A stretch of DNA of 64,000 nt from Planctomycetota bacterium (GTDB lineage: Bacteria > Planctomycetota > Phycisphaerae > Phycisphaerales > SM1A02), in contig QWPW01000011.1 of assembly GCA_003671025.1 (NCBI GenBank), positions 1 through 64,000 on the forward strand. The letters run 5' to 3'. How positions within the stretch are numbered: the first letter of the stretch is position 1; each line of letters begins with the position of its first letter. The notes beneath the pieces are model-generated. The model worked only from the letters and a program-made list of their open reading frames with translations, was not told the DNA's origin and made no database searches. Both the position numbers and the translations under genes were made by a program. Of this stretch, positions 35,825 through 44,644 are shown piece by piece.

Positions 35825-36823
35825 ATGGCTACAAACACGCTCAAGAAATCGCCTGCGAAAAGTTCTTCGCAATCTGCCGCAGCAAAGTCTTCCAACACGT
35901 CTGCGCGCGCCGCTGCGAAGAAGGCGCCCGCGCGTGCCAAGCGCACCAGCGTATGGCGCACCGCGGTGAACAGCGATCGTCACGAGCTCTACGAACTCGC
36001 GGTGCAAGAAGTGAGCGCCGAGTGTGACTTCATCGACAAAGTGTGGAAGGACAAGCGCGGCCGTTTGTGCTCGACCCTGCGCGAGGATTTCTGCGGCACC
36101 GCGAAAGCATGCACCGAGTGGGCGCGTCGACGACCGACCAACTCGGCCATCGGAGTCGATCTTGATCGCAAGGTGATTCTGTGGGGCGAGCGGCGCCATC
36201 GCGCGAATCTTCCTGAAGCGATTTCCTCGCGCATCATCGTGCTGCAAGCGAATGTGCTTGAAGTGGAAACGCCTAGCGTCGAAACCATCGTCGCGATGAA
36301 CTTCAGTTACTTCATCTTCAAAGAGCGCGCGACGCTGGTCGCGTACTTTCGTCGCGTGTTTGAATCGCTCGCCGATGATGGTCTGTTCATCACCGATGCC
36401 TATGGCGGCAGTGAGGCGCACGCCGAAGTCGAAGAAGAACGCCACCTCGACGGCTTCACTTATGTGTGGGATCAGAACCAATACAACCCCATCACCGGCG
36501 AGGTGATGAATCACATTCACTTTCGCTTTCCTGACGGCAGCGTGATGAAGCGCGCGTTCAGCTACGACTGGCGCTTGTGGAGTCTTCCCGAGATTCAGGA
36601 CGCGATGCGCGAAGCGGGATTCGTCAAGAGCACGATCTACTGGGAAGGCACGATTCATAAGTCAGGCGAAGGCAACGGAATCTTCCGTCCTTCAACGCGC
36701 GGTGAAGCGTGCGCAGGTTGGATCGCGTACATCGTGGCGGAGAAGAGCACTGCAACCACGCGCGTGAAGTCGAAGCCTACCGTCAAGAGCACGAAGAACA
36801 CTGCGCGCAAGTCGGCGCGCTAG
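35825..36823 (+). CDS. SAM-dependent methyltransferase with basic histone-like tails
   Basis: This 332-residue class I methyltransferase has the block STLREDFCGTAKACTEWA, then IGVDLDRKVILWGE at the SAM-ribose site and MNFSYFIFKERATL. Both ends are Lys/Ala/Ser/Thr-rich: the N-terminus contains SARAAAKKAPARAKRTS and the C-terminus KSKPTVKSTKNTARKSAR, a composition like histone H1 tails, which may bind nucleic acid. The substrate is unknown. The frame opens upstream at 35678, but ATG 35825 is the start that gives the basic tail directly, and a hairpin stands just before it. Confidence 0.83.
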   Translation: MATNTLKKSPAKSSSQSAAAKSSNTSARAAAKKAPARAKRTSVWRTAVNSDRHELYELAVQEVSAECDFIDKVWKDKRGRLCSTLREDFCGTAKACTEWARRRPTNSAIGVDLDRKVILWGERRHRANLPEAISSRIIVLQANVLEVETPSVETIVAMNFSYFIFKERATLVAYFRRVFESLADDGLFITDAYGGSEAHAEVEEERHLDGFTYVWDQNQYNPITGEVMNHIHFRFPDGSVMKRAFSYDWRLWSLPEIQDAMREAGFVKSTIYWEGTIHKSGEGNGIFRPSTRGEACAGWIAYIVAEKSTATTRVKSKPTVKSTKNTARKSAR

Positions 36824-36872
36824 TCTGAGCCGCGCCTCGTAGCACGCGAACGAATCACGAGAACGAACCACC

Positions 36873-37856
36873 ATGACCCGCGTCTTCACCGACACCGTTC
36901 TTGCCGCCGACATCGCCGAGGGTCTCGCGCGTGTGAAGACGTTGTTTGAATCGCAGTTGACCAGCCCGTTTCCTGCGGTCAACGATTTGTGTCGTCATGT
37001 CGAACGCTATCGCGGCAAGATGTTGCGCCCGACGTTGGTGTTGGTCTCTGGCCTCGCGTTTACCCGCGAAACCGAGTCGTTGCGCAGCGAGCATTCAATC
37101 ATCGCGGCCACGGTCGAGATGATTCACATGGCCACACTGGTGCACGACGATGTCCTCGACGACGCCCAAGTGCGTCGCCGCGGCGAGACGGTGAACTTTC
37201 TGCGCGGCAACGAAGCGGCGGTGATGCTCGGCGACTATCTCATCTCCAACGCGTTTCACCTTTGTTCGCGCGCACATGACCCTGCGCTCAATCTGCGTTT
37301 GGGCGAAGTGACCAACACGCTTTGCGAGGGCGAGTTGGTGCAACTTTCGCGGCGACACGATCTCTCGCTTGATGAGAACACGTACTTTGAGATTGTGCGA
37401 CGCAAGACCGCGGTACTTGTCGGCGCGTCGTGCGAACTGGGCGCGCAGCTTGCGGGCGCAAGCACTGAAGACGTCGTGGCGATGCGCCAGTTCGGCGAAC
37501 ATCTCGGCGTTGCGTTTCAGATCCAAGATGACCTGCTCGATCTGCTCGGAGATGAAGCGACGGTGGGCAAATCAATCTTGCGTGATCTCGAGAAGGGCAA
37601 GCTCACGCTGCCGATGATTCTTCACATCGCGCGCACCCATGGTGCGCCGCGAGCGCGCGCGCTTGAAGCTATCGAAGCGAAAGACAGTGTGGCACTCCGC
37701 GATGCGCTCACGGCATCAGGTTCGATCGATGCGGCGCGCGCGAAAGCCGTGGCCATCGTCGAAGAAGCCAAGCGCGGACTTCCGCAAACACAGCGGTCGC
37801 ATGCACGCGAGTTGTTGTTGGAACTTGCGGATCGCATTGTCGCGCGCGACGCGTAA
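36873..37856 (+). CDS. Polyprenyl diphosphate synthase (trans type)
   Basis: This 327-residue trans-prenyltransferase has the first Asp-rich motif in HDDVLDDAQVRR and the second in FQIQDDLLDLLGD, with GKLTLPM after it. The size and the spacing match long-chain (octaprenyl or heptaprenyl) synthases that make the side chain of quinones; chain length cannot be fixed from sequence by eye. It begins 49 bp after the methyltransferase gene, and the two may be co-transcribed. It is convergent with the next gene at 51 bp, without a clear terminator. Confidence 0.92.
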   Translation: MTRVFTDTVLAADIAEGLARVKTLFESQLTSPFPAVNDLCRHVERYRGKMLRPTLVLVSGLAFTRETESLRSEHSIIAATVEMIHMATLVHDDVLDDAQVRRRGETVNFLRGNEAAVMLGDYLISNAFHLCSRAHDPALNLRLGEVTNTLCEGELVQLSRRHDLSLDENTYFEIVRRKTAVLVGASCELGAQLAGASTEDVVAMRQFGEHLGVAFQIQDDLLDLLGDEATVGKSILRDLEKGKLTLPMILHIARTHGAPRARALEAIEAKDSVALRDALTASGSIDAARAKAVAIVEEAKRGLPQTQRSHARELLLELADRIVARDA

Positions 37857-37907
37857 TCGTCCGCAAGCGCTAGGTTTTGCCTGGTTTTTGCAGTGCTCGC
37901 GCGCAAC

Positions 37908-39623
37908 TCATCCAGTCCAATTGCTCAGCACGACCGTGAGATCGCCGCCGTCGACGATGCCGTTGCCGTCGATGTCCGCGCTGCCCTTACTGTCGCCCCA
38001 CTGATTGAGCACGATGGCGAGATCGATGCTGTCGATGTTGCCGTCGCTGTTGATGTCGCCCGGAGCGAAGCACAGCGCGCTCGCTTGTGCGGCGCACGCT
38101 GCGTCCCACTCGTTGTCACAGCAGTAGACATCGATGGCACACACGCTCAAGCAACACGTCGCGTCCGCGCATGCGGGAGTCGCGTGCGCTGCGATGCAAT
38201 TTCCTGCCGTTGGCGAACCACACACCGGAAGTCCTTGGCACGCAGCGTCGCAGTAGATGGTGGCGAGGGCGGTGCACACTTCATCCCACGCGGTCACGCA
38301 ACAGTATGAATCGATGGCGCAGGTGCATGCGCTCACCACCGTGTCCGTGCATGACGGCGCGCCCACCACACAACACTCATGCGGCGTGTTGATCAGTTCG
38401 ATGAGTTCGATGTCATCAAACGTGGCGAGGTTGGAGAGGCTCGATCCAGAGGCGAAGCGAAACCACACACTCGCTTCGCCTTTGAGTGACGCGAGATCAA
38501 GCGTGATCGATTGGCATGCGCCCTCAAACGTAAACGGAGCTGTCCACGCCGTGGTCCATGTCGTTGCGTCGAGAGAAACATCGACGCGCGGACCGAGTGT
38601 TCCGCTCTGCTTGGAGTAGTCGAACGTCAACGCAGGCGCGCTGGCGCTGCTGAGTGAGACGCAGCGAGTAATCGCTGCGGAGTAGGGAAATCCCTGGGAA
38701 AAACGCATGGCCATGTCGCTGCTCGATGCGCAGCCGAGACTCGAGGTCAAGAACGGCGCGGCGCCTTCGCAGCGCTCAAACACCGCGGGAAATCCACTAC
38801 ACAAACTGCTGCCCGAATACACCGTTCCAAAATTGACCGCCAACGTTGCGAGACAACCACTGCCGCCACCGCCACAACTGCCGCAGGAAAACAACGCAAC
38901 TTCAGCGACGCACTGCGCGTCCCATTGCGTCGCGCAACAAAAGGGATCTTGCGCGCACACGCACGAAGCCACGGTGCTGTCGGCGCAACCGGCGCTGCCT
39001 TCTTCGCAACACGGATGCGAGCCAGTGGTGCAACAACCAACGCGCTCCACCGTGAAGTCATCGATGAACACCGCGTTGCTGTTCGCTCCATGCTCGAACT
39101 TGAAGTAGATCCCCGTCGCGCCACTCAGTGGAATGGTCACGTTCACCGTCGTGCACACGCCGCCTGTTGTGCTGAGCACGCCCAGCGTGTTGGGCGCGGA
39201 TGCGGTGCAACTCGCAGTCGTCGCGCTGGTGGTGCCGTACTTGATGAGCGTGCTCGATGCAGCGAACTGCGAGTAGGTGAAACTCACCTTGATCGCGGTA
39301 CATCCGCTGGTGCCCGTGCCGATGAGCACGACTGGTTTGTCGTTGGACGAATCGAGTTTGAACGCGTTGCCCGTGGGACAGAATCCGCTCGTCGCAATCG
39401 TCGCGCTCGACACGCACCACAACACGCGCAATTCGCCTTGCACGAAATCGGGCGGGCCGGCGAATGAACCGAAGTCGGTGCTGTACAGCGAACATGATTG
39501 CGCGTAGGTGAGACGCGCGATGCACGCGCTCGCGACCATGACACAGAGCATCAGCAAACGCCGACAAAGCGGCGCAAACACACGCGATGGAGAGTGCGAC
39601 GCGTTCACACAGTGATCATGCAC
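37908..39623 (-). CDS. Secreted Cys-rich protein with dockerin-like tag
   Basis: This 571-residue protein has a signal peptide ending in LTYAQ, then two beta-sandwich-like domains with paired Cys. Three copies of a Cys-rich motif follow the pattern C-x-C-x4-[DS]-x-[FY]-C-C-x4-W-D-x2-C, for example CVCAQDPFCCATQWDAQC, CTCAIDSYCCVTAWDEVC and VCAIDVYCCDNEWDAAC. The C-terminus has two calcium-loop repeats (DINSDGNIDSIDLAIVLNQW and DIDGNGIVDGGDLTVVLSNW). No enzyme motif is seen; it is probably an adhesin or structural surface protein. The start is GTG 39623; ATG 39551 is an alternative. Confidence 0.8.
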   Translation of the reverse strand: MHDHCVNASHSPSRVFAPLCRRLLMLCVMVASACIARLTYAQSCSLYSTDFGSFAGPPDFVQGELRVLWCVSSATIATSGFCPTGNAFKLDSSNDKPVVLIGTGTSGCTAIKVSFTYSQFAASSTLIKYGTTSATTASCTASAPNTLGVLSTTGGVCTTVNVTIPLSGATGIYFKFEHGANSNAVFIDDFTVERVGCCTTGSHPCCEEGSAGCADSTVASCVCAQDPFCCATQWDAQCVAEVALFSCGSCGGGGSGCLATLAVNFGTVYSGSSLCSGFPAVFERCEGAAPFLTSSLGCASSSDMAMRFSQGFPYSAAITRCVSLSSASAPALTFDYSKQSGTLGPRVDVSLDATTWTTAWTAPFTFEGACQSITLDLASLKGEASVWFRFASGSSLSNLATFDDIELIELINTPHECCVVGAPSCTDTVVSACTCAIDSYCCVTAWDEVCTALATIYCDAACQGLPVCGSPTAGNCIAAHATPACADATCCLSVCAIDVYCCDNEWDAACAAQASALCFAPGDINSDGNIDSIDLAIVLNQWGDSKGSADIDGNGIVDGGDLTVVLSNWTG

Positions 39624-39769
39624 GCAACGGAGAAAAACTCAAGCCGCCGCGCGCAACGCGGAGAATTTCTCGCAGCCACGCTGGAACACGGCGCACGATT
39701 GTGCTCATCGATACAACCGCGACAATCGCGACAGCCGCGACAACTGGCACAGACGCACGATGCGCACGC

Positions 39770-42154
39770 TCAGCCCCAAGCATTGAGCAACGCCGAAAGA
39801 TCCGCGGCATCAACGATGCCGTTGCCGTCAATGTCGCCGACTCCACTACCGCCCCAATTGTTGAGCAGTAAGGAAATGTCGGCGCCATCCACGACCCCAT
39901 CTTTGTTGAGATCAGCAGGATTGTTCGCGCATCCCGAGATCGACACGCGCACGTAGTCGACGCCCGCTTCGACGAGCGAACCCGTGCCCAGATCACGCGC
40001 GACAAAACGCAAGCGCATCGATGGACCAGGCGTGACGAAGTCAGCCACGCGGAATGATTTCTCCACCCACGCTCCCGCGTTTTCGGTGACATCTTCGAGC
40101 AACGTCCACGTCGCACCGTTGTCGTTGGAAATCGAAATCGGCATCGAGTCGGCGTTAGGCGCACCGCCGAGATTGTTGGAATACCAACGGCGATACGAAA
40201 TCAAACTCTCCGCGCCTGAAGCATCAAGCATCGGCGAGGTCAACGTCGTCGCGCCACCATCGACATCCGCTGCACCAGCTCCGCCACCGATCGCGCCTTG
40301 TCCGGTGATGAAGCAGAGAGCACCGACATCGATGGAATCGTTTTCTGGTTGCGCGGATGTCGCGACGGGATCGACGCGCGTCCACTGACCCGCCGTCGCG
40401 GTGTCACCCGCTGCGCCAACGGTCCAACCTTGGTCTGTTTCCATGGTGTCGACCAAGCTGTCACTGCTTTGCGTGACCATGGTCACGAACACTTCACCAC
40501 TCGCGTGCGGCAATCGTCCAACACCAACGCTCGTCGCCGCTTCGAGATACCACTCGATGCGCGCGCCGCATGGAGCCGTGGGAAATGCCGCAGAAAACAA
40601 GCTGTTTCCGCCATCGGTGGCCACTGTGTCAGTGAACGATCCACTCGAGCCAAGGCGCGCACGCATGTGCACTCCGTTGGTGGTGAGCGTGCCGCGAATC
40701 GCGCGCACCTCGGCCACCAGTGGTTGCGGCGCGGAAAGATTCAACGTCGTCGGCGGGCCATCGGCGAGACGAATCACCGCGCCATCCACGGTGCAATCAG
40801 CGAGCTCCAAGGCCGCGGCGTAATTCTCGGTGACGTTGGCCATGATCTCAGAGGCAGGCATCACGAAACCGTAGCTGCCTTGATCGCGCACTTCGATGGT
40901 CCAACTGGGAACTCCGTGCAGCCCGAATGCGTGATCGACCGCACTGCCGCTAGCGATGTACAGCGTCGATCCAATTGGGCCCGCGACATAGCTCGCACCA
41001 GTGGTACGCAGGATCGCCGATTTCATCTCGTTACCGAGCGCAAGGAACCCGCCTGCGTTTGGAGGTTGCACCACCGTGTAACCCCAAGGCGAAAGAATGA
41101 GTTGGCTGTAGGAGTGAAAGTCGATGTGGCCCGCGAGCAGCGGTTGCGCTGCGAAATACGCGCCCATCGCGGCACTCTCAGGCTCGGAAAACGCAGCAAC
41201 GCCGCGATAGGTTTCGCTCGAGGGATCCGTGCTCGCGCCGCCGCCGCCCCACTGAAACGCCCAGTTGCGATTGAGATCGACGCCCCACGTGCCGCCGCCG
41301 TTGTCGCGACGATTCTTGCGCCACAGACGATTGGTGCTCCACGTGTACACGTAACCATCGGGATTCACCACGGGAATCACGTCGATCCACGCGGTGTTGA
41401 GCAACGAAGTCACGCGCGCATCGCTGCCGTATCCATTGATCAAACGATCGGCGATGTACATGGTGGTCATCGGCCCCGCCCATTCGCGCGCGTGTTGCAG
41501 CGAATTGAAGAGCACGCCGGGACTGCCCGCGGGCGCCTTGGTGATGCGCACACCGCGAATGGCGCGGCCTTCGAGCGAAGTACCGACGGTGAACGTCGTC
41601 ACCATGTCGGGATGCGCGGCGGCAAACGAATCGAGTTGCGCGTTGATCTCATCGAGTGTGCGAAAGTCGGCGAAGAAGTCGACGCCGGCCACGCCGCCCT
41701 GCGCGGGATCACCTTCTTGCTTCGCTTTGCGCTTGGCCTCGCGTGCGGCAAAGTCTGCGCGCATGAGTGGACCTAAATCCGCGACCAAGATTTCGTGCGG
41801 CACTCCGCTCGCGATCAGCGCGCGCAATCCTGCGCCGTCAAAGAGAAAGTCCGCAGTGCCGTAGTCGAGTCGATGCGAGAGCGTGTCTTTGGTGAGCGCG
41901 AGCAACACGCGCAAATCGCGGGGCGAGCGAATCGTTGCGCGCACCACCGAGATGCCATCGTGATAAACGGGAGACTCGATCACGCCTTCGGCAGTCAAGA
42001 CTGCCGCGCGTTCATGGGCAGTCAAGACTGCCGCGCGTTCACTTGCGGCGGCAATCACGCTTGGCGAGGTGATCGCCGCAATCGCACACAAGGAAACGAG
42101 TGAGGAAACAACAAACGAGGACGTGTGACGAGTGCCGCGCGAGTCTTGGTGCAT
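39770..42154 (-). CDS. Secreted M14 zinc carboxypeptidase with dockerin-like tag
   Basis: The 794-residue protein begins with a signal peptide and a propeptide-like region, then the M14 catalytic domain: QHAREW (zinc His and Glu), the RRDN/GVDLNRNW substrate loop, the third ligand His in IDFHSYSQL and the catalytic Glu in WTIEVRDQG. It should trim C-terminal residues from extracellular peptides. A beta-sandwich region and two calcium-loop repeats (LNKDGVVDGADISLLLNNW and IDGNGIVDAADLSALLNAW) end the protein. ATG 42154 is used; upstream starts add no signal-like sequence. A 27-bp duplication lies near the N-terminus. Confidence 0.92.
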   Translation of the reverse strand: MHQDSRGTRHTSSFVVSSLVSLCAIAAITSPSVIAAASERAAVLTAHERAAVLTAEGVIESPVYHDGISVVRATIRSPRDLRVLLALTKDTLSHRLDYGTADFLFDGAGLRALIASGVPHEILVADLGPLMRADFAAREAKRKAKQEGDPAQGGVAGVDFFADFRTLDEINAQLDSFAAAHPDMVTTFTVGTSLEGRAIRGVRITKAPAGSPGVLFNSLQHAREWAGPMTTMYIADRLINGYGSDARVTSLLNTAWIDVIPVVNPDGYVYTWSTNRLWRKNRRDNGGGTWGVDLNRNWAFQWGGGGASTDPSSETYRGVAAFSEPESAAMGAYFAAQPLLAGHIDFHSYSQLILSPWGYTVVQPPNAGGFLALGNEMKSAILRTTGASYVAGPIGSTLYIASGSAVDHAFGLHGVPSWTIEVRDQGSYGFVMPASEIMANVTENYAAALELADCTVDGAVIRLADGPPTTLNLSAPQPLVAEVRAIRGTLTTNGVHMRARLGSSGSFTDTVATDGGNSLFSAAFPTAPCGARIEWYLEAATSVGVGRLPHASGEVFVTMVTQSSDSLVDTMETDQGWTVGAAGDTATAGQWTRVDPVATSAQPENDSIDVGALCFITGQGAIGGGAGAADVDGGATTLTSPMLDASGAESLISYRRWYSNNLGGAPNADSMPISISNDNGATWTLLEDVTENAGAWVEKSFRVADFVTPGPSMRLRFVARDLGTGSLVEAGVDYVRVSISGCANNPADLNKDGVVDGADISLLLNNWGGSGVGDIDGNGIVDAADLSALLNAWG
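41991..42041 (-). repeat. In-frame 27-bp duplication near the M14 N-terminus
   Basis: A 24-bp sequence (41991-42014) is repeated exactly at 42018-42041 after 3 bp, giving ERAAVLTA twice. The exact match suggests a recent event. It lies just after the signal peptide, where an insertion should be tolerated. Confidence 0.9.
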
Positions 42155-42257
42155 GTGGCAATACTCGCACAGAAACGCGCCGAAGCAAACATTTCGAGAC
42201 ATGGAGTTGGAGAAGTCGCAGATTGACCGCGCGCGATAGATCGACGAGAGTTGCGCC

Positions 42258-43430
42258 ATGCTCGCCACTCACCCGCTGCCCTCGCGCCGAGTCGACCTTT
42301 GGTCGTACGGCATTCGCGCGTTTCTCGGCCTTATTGCAGCGGTTTCGCTGTGCGGGTGCGGCAATCATTTCGCCACCGACCCATATCTCACGCAACCATC
42401 GGGAGCCATCGTCCCCGACGAACCCAATGCGCCGCGCGCGCTGTTCATGTTTGAAGGATCGACCGGACGCTCGTTGGGATGGGCCGATGTGATGGCCGCC
42501 GCGAGTGCTGCTGATGCGATCTTCATCGGCGAACGACACGATGATCCGACTGGTCACGCCGTGCAACTCGCGGTGTACAGCGATTTGCTTGCGGGATATC
42601 CCGGCACTGCCATCGCGCTCGAGCATCTCGAACGCAACGAGCAAGTCATCATCAATCGCTATCTCGCGGGCGAAGTGTCCGTGACCGAGTTCATCGATTC
42701 GACCAAGAGCAGAGACTGGGCTGGCGAAGGAAGTTGGGTCCGCTTCTTCCAACCGCTCGTCGATGAAGCGATGGAAAACGATGCGCCCGTCGTCGGCGCT
42801 AATGCGCCGCGCAGTTACGTGCGTCGCGCGCGTGATGAAGGTCGCGCTGCACTCGAAGCGTTGCCGCCAGAAGAGCGCGCCAATTTCGACCTTCCCATCA
42901 CCACCGTCGCAGGCTGGGGCAATGGTGATTGGAACAGTGAATGGCAAGCGTACAACGCGCGCTTTCGCGCATACATGGCGCAAGAGGGCGAAGACCCTGA
43001 CACGGGCGACGCGCGGGTGCGACTCGACACGGGATTCCTCTCGCAGTCGACGTGGGATGGAACGATGGGCGCGTCGGTGGCGCGCGCACTCGATGCGGGC
43101 GCGCCCAAAGTCGTGCTGTGCGCTGGCTGCTTTCACATCGAACATGTTGGCGGAACGGTGTTGCAATTCCGCGCGCGCCGGCCGCATGCGCGTGTGCTCA
43201 CCATCACGGTGATCGACTCGACGAGCAGTCATCTGCGTGACGAAGATCGCAATGCGGCTGACGTTGTGATGTATGGATTTCCTGTTTCGCGAAAGGCAGA
43301 ATCTGAGGCAAAGGCAGAGGTTCCTGCCACGCCCTCCACGCCACAAACTCCACCAGACGCGACGACTCCGCCCGTCGAAACGTCCGCACCCGTTTCGCCC
43401 GATGCGCCGATCACTCCGACGAAGGAGTAG
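42258..43430 (+). CDS. ChaN-like haem-binding lipoprotein (Tiki superfamily)
   Basis: The 390-residue protein has a signal ending in a lipobox-like LCGC with Cys34. It then carries the ChaN/DUF399 core: AIFIGERHDDPTGHAVQLAV, ALEHLERNEQ, VVGANAPRSYVRRA and the C-terminal LCAGCFHIEHVGG. Known members bind haem at the outer membrane and help iron uptake. The last 60 residues are Pro/Thr/Ala-rich and probably disordered. It is divergent from the carboxypeptidase gene; the STAS gene follows after 68 bp. Confidence 0.85.
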   Translation: MLATHPLPSRRVDLWSYGIRAFLGLIAAVSLCGCGNHFATDPYLTQPSGAIVPDEPNAPRALFMFEGSTGRSLGWADVMAAASAADAIFIGERHDDPTGHAVQLAVYSDLLAGYPGTAIALEHLERNEQVIINRYLAGEVSVTEFIDSTKSRDWAGEGSWVRFFQPLVDEAMENDAPVVGANAPRSYVRRARDEGRAALEALPPEERANFDLPITTVAGWGNGDWNSEWQAYNARFRAYMAQEGEDPDTGDARVRLDTGFLSQSTWDGTMGASVARALDAGAPKVVLCAGCFHIEHVGGTVLQFRARRPHARVLTITVIDSTSSHLRDEDRNAADVVMYGFPVSRKAESEAKAEVPATPSTPQTPPDATTPPVETSAPVSPDAPITPTKE

Positions 43431-43498
43431 ACTTCGTTCTCGCCAATAGTTTCCGCAACGCGCGGCGCGCGCCGTTCGTGTCCCACCGAAAGCACTCC

Positions 43499-43876
43499 AT
43501 GACTTCGCTCCCACCGCAGAAAAAAACCAGCCTCATTGAGATCGACGTTCGCGTCAATCTCCTTTACGTGAAGTTTGTTGGTCCGCAAGTGGGTCAGCGC
43601 GAGTCGCCCATCATCAGCCAAGAAGTTGAGCCCTACTTCAAAGAGGCGGGCAAAGGGCTCAAGCACTTCATCATCGATCTGCAGAACGTGACGTTCATGT
43701 CGTCGATGGGTTTAGGCGTGTGCATCGGATTGCGCAACAAGTCCGTCGCGTTAGGCGCGAAGCCGATTTTGTTCGGCACTTCGAAAGAGCTGCTGCAACT
43801 CTTCGCCATGATGAAGATCGATCAGATGTACAAGATTGCCAAGAACCAAGGCGAGCTTGACATCCTGCTGCGCTGA
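43499..43876 (+). CDS. STAS-domain protein (anti-sigma factor antagonist-like)
   Basis: This 125-residue single STAS domain has FIIDLQNVTFMSSMGLGVCI, in which the second Ser of SSMG matches the phosphorylated Ser of SpoIIAA. The usual Asp before it is replaced by Ser. Such proteins free a sigma factor by binding its anti-sigma kinase; no kinase of that type lies nearby. ATG 43499 is preferred to GTG 43478. Two anti-sigma/sigma systems exist elsewhere in the window, but they are of other types. Confidence 0.85.
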   Translation: MTSLPPQKKTSLIEIDVRVNLLYVKFVGPQVGQRESPIISQEVEPYFKEAGKGLKHFIIDLQNVTFMSSMGLGVCIGLRNKSVALGAKPILFGTSKELLQLFAMMKIDQMYKIAKNQGELDILLR

Positions 43877-43887
43877 GCAAGCGCGTC

Positions 43888-44469
43888 TTACGCGCGACGC
43901 ATTCGACTCACTAATCCTGGCGTCACCATCCACAACAGTTGTGCGGCGACGCCGCCCATGCGCGCGCCGGTTGCGTCGCGCAATTGCACGTCTTCAGTGA
44001 TGCGCAGCGCCACCGCCGCGCCTTTCTTGAACGCCACGCGAGCACGCGCAGCGTCACCGCACAGCAACAGCGAAGCGAAATGCGAAAGTATGGGTTCGTG
44101 TCCGACCCAAACCACCGTGTCAATGCCGCGCATCGCGGTGATGGCGCGCATGAGCGTGTCGAGTTGTCGCTGGAAACGATGCCGCGGAGTCTCGCTCGGT
44201 AACAGTTCTGACTCATCGCCTTCGAGCCGCTCCGCGCGCACTGGCTTGGTCCATCCCGCGTGTTCCGCGAGCAATTGCGCGGTTTGCCACGCACGCACGA
44301 AGCCGCTTGACTCGACGAGATCCACCTTGGGCAACGCGCGACCGAGTCGTTTCGCGAGGAGTGCGAACTCATCGCGCCCTTCGACGGTCAGCGGCCGACG
44401 CGCGTCATCGGGCCACGCGACGCTGTCGCGTTCACACGCGCGGCCGTGTCGAACAAGAATCAAATCCAT
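43888..44469 (-). CDS. sixA: SixA-type histidine phosphatase
   Basis: This 193-residue histidine phosphatase has LILVRHGRACERDS, with the RHG catalytic His, SSGFVRAWQTAQLL and the second His in VVWVGHEPILSHF. The short all-alpha/beta core without the loops of phosphoglycerate mutase matches SixA phosphohistidine phosphatases, which reset phosphorelay proteins. GGAG lies 9 nt upstream of ATG 44469, so the ATG at 44487 is not favoured. It is convergent with the STAS gene with 11 bp between. Confidence 0.87.
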   Translation of the reverse strand: MDLILVRHGRACERDSVAWPDDARRPLTVEGRDEFALLAKRLGRALPKVDLVESSGFVRAWQTAQLLAEHAGWTKPVRAERLEGDESELLPSETPRHRFQRQLDTLMRAITAMRGIDTVVWVGHEPILSHFASLLLCGDAARARVAFKKGAAVALRITEDVQLRDATGARMGGVAAQLLWMVTPGLVSRMRRA

Positions 44470-44644
44470 CGACGAAACTCCATTCAATCACAAGGCCTAA
44501 GACAAGGAGCGAACTCAAACCGCAGCAGTCGCGCGCAGGAATGGCAATTCCGTCTCACGACGCTTGCGAGTTTACGCCAATCGGCTCAAACTGCGAAGGA
44601 TCGTCCGTGCGCGGCTCCGATCATGGTCCGAGCAAGAACACCTC

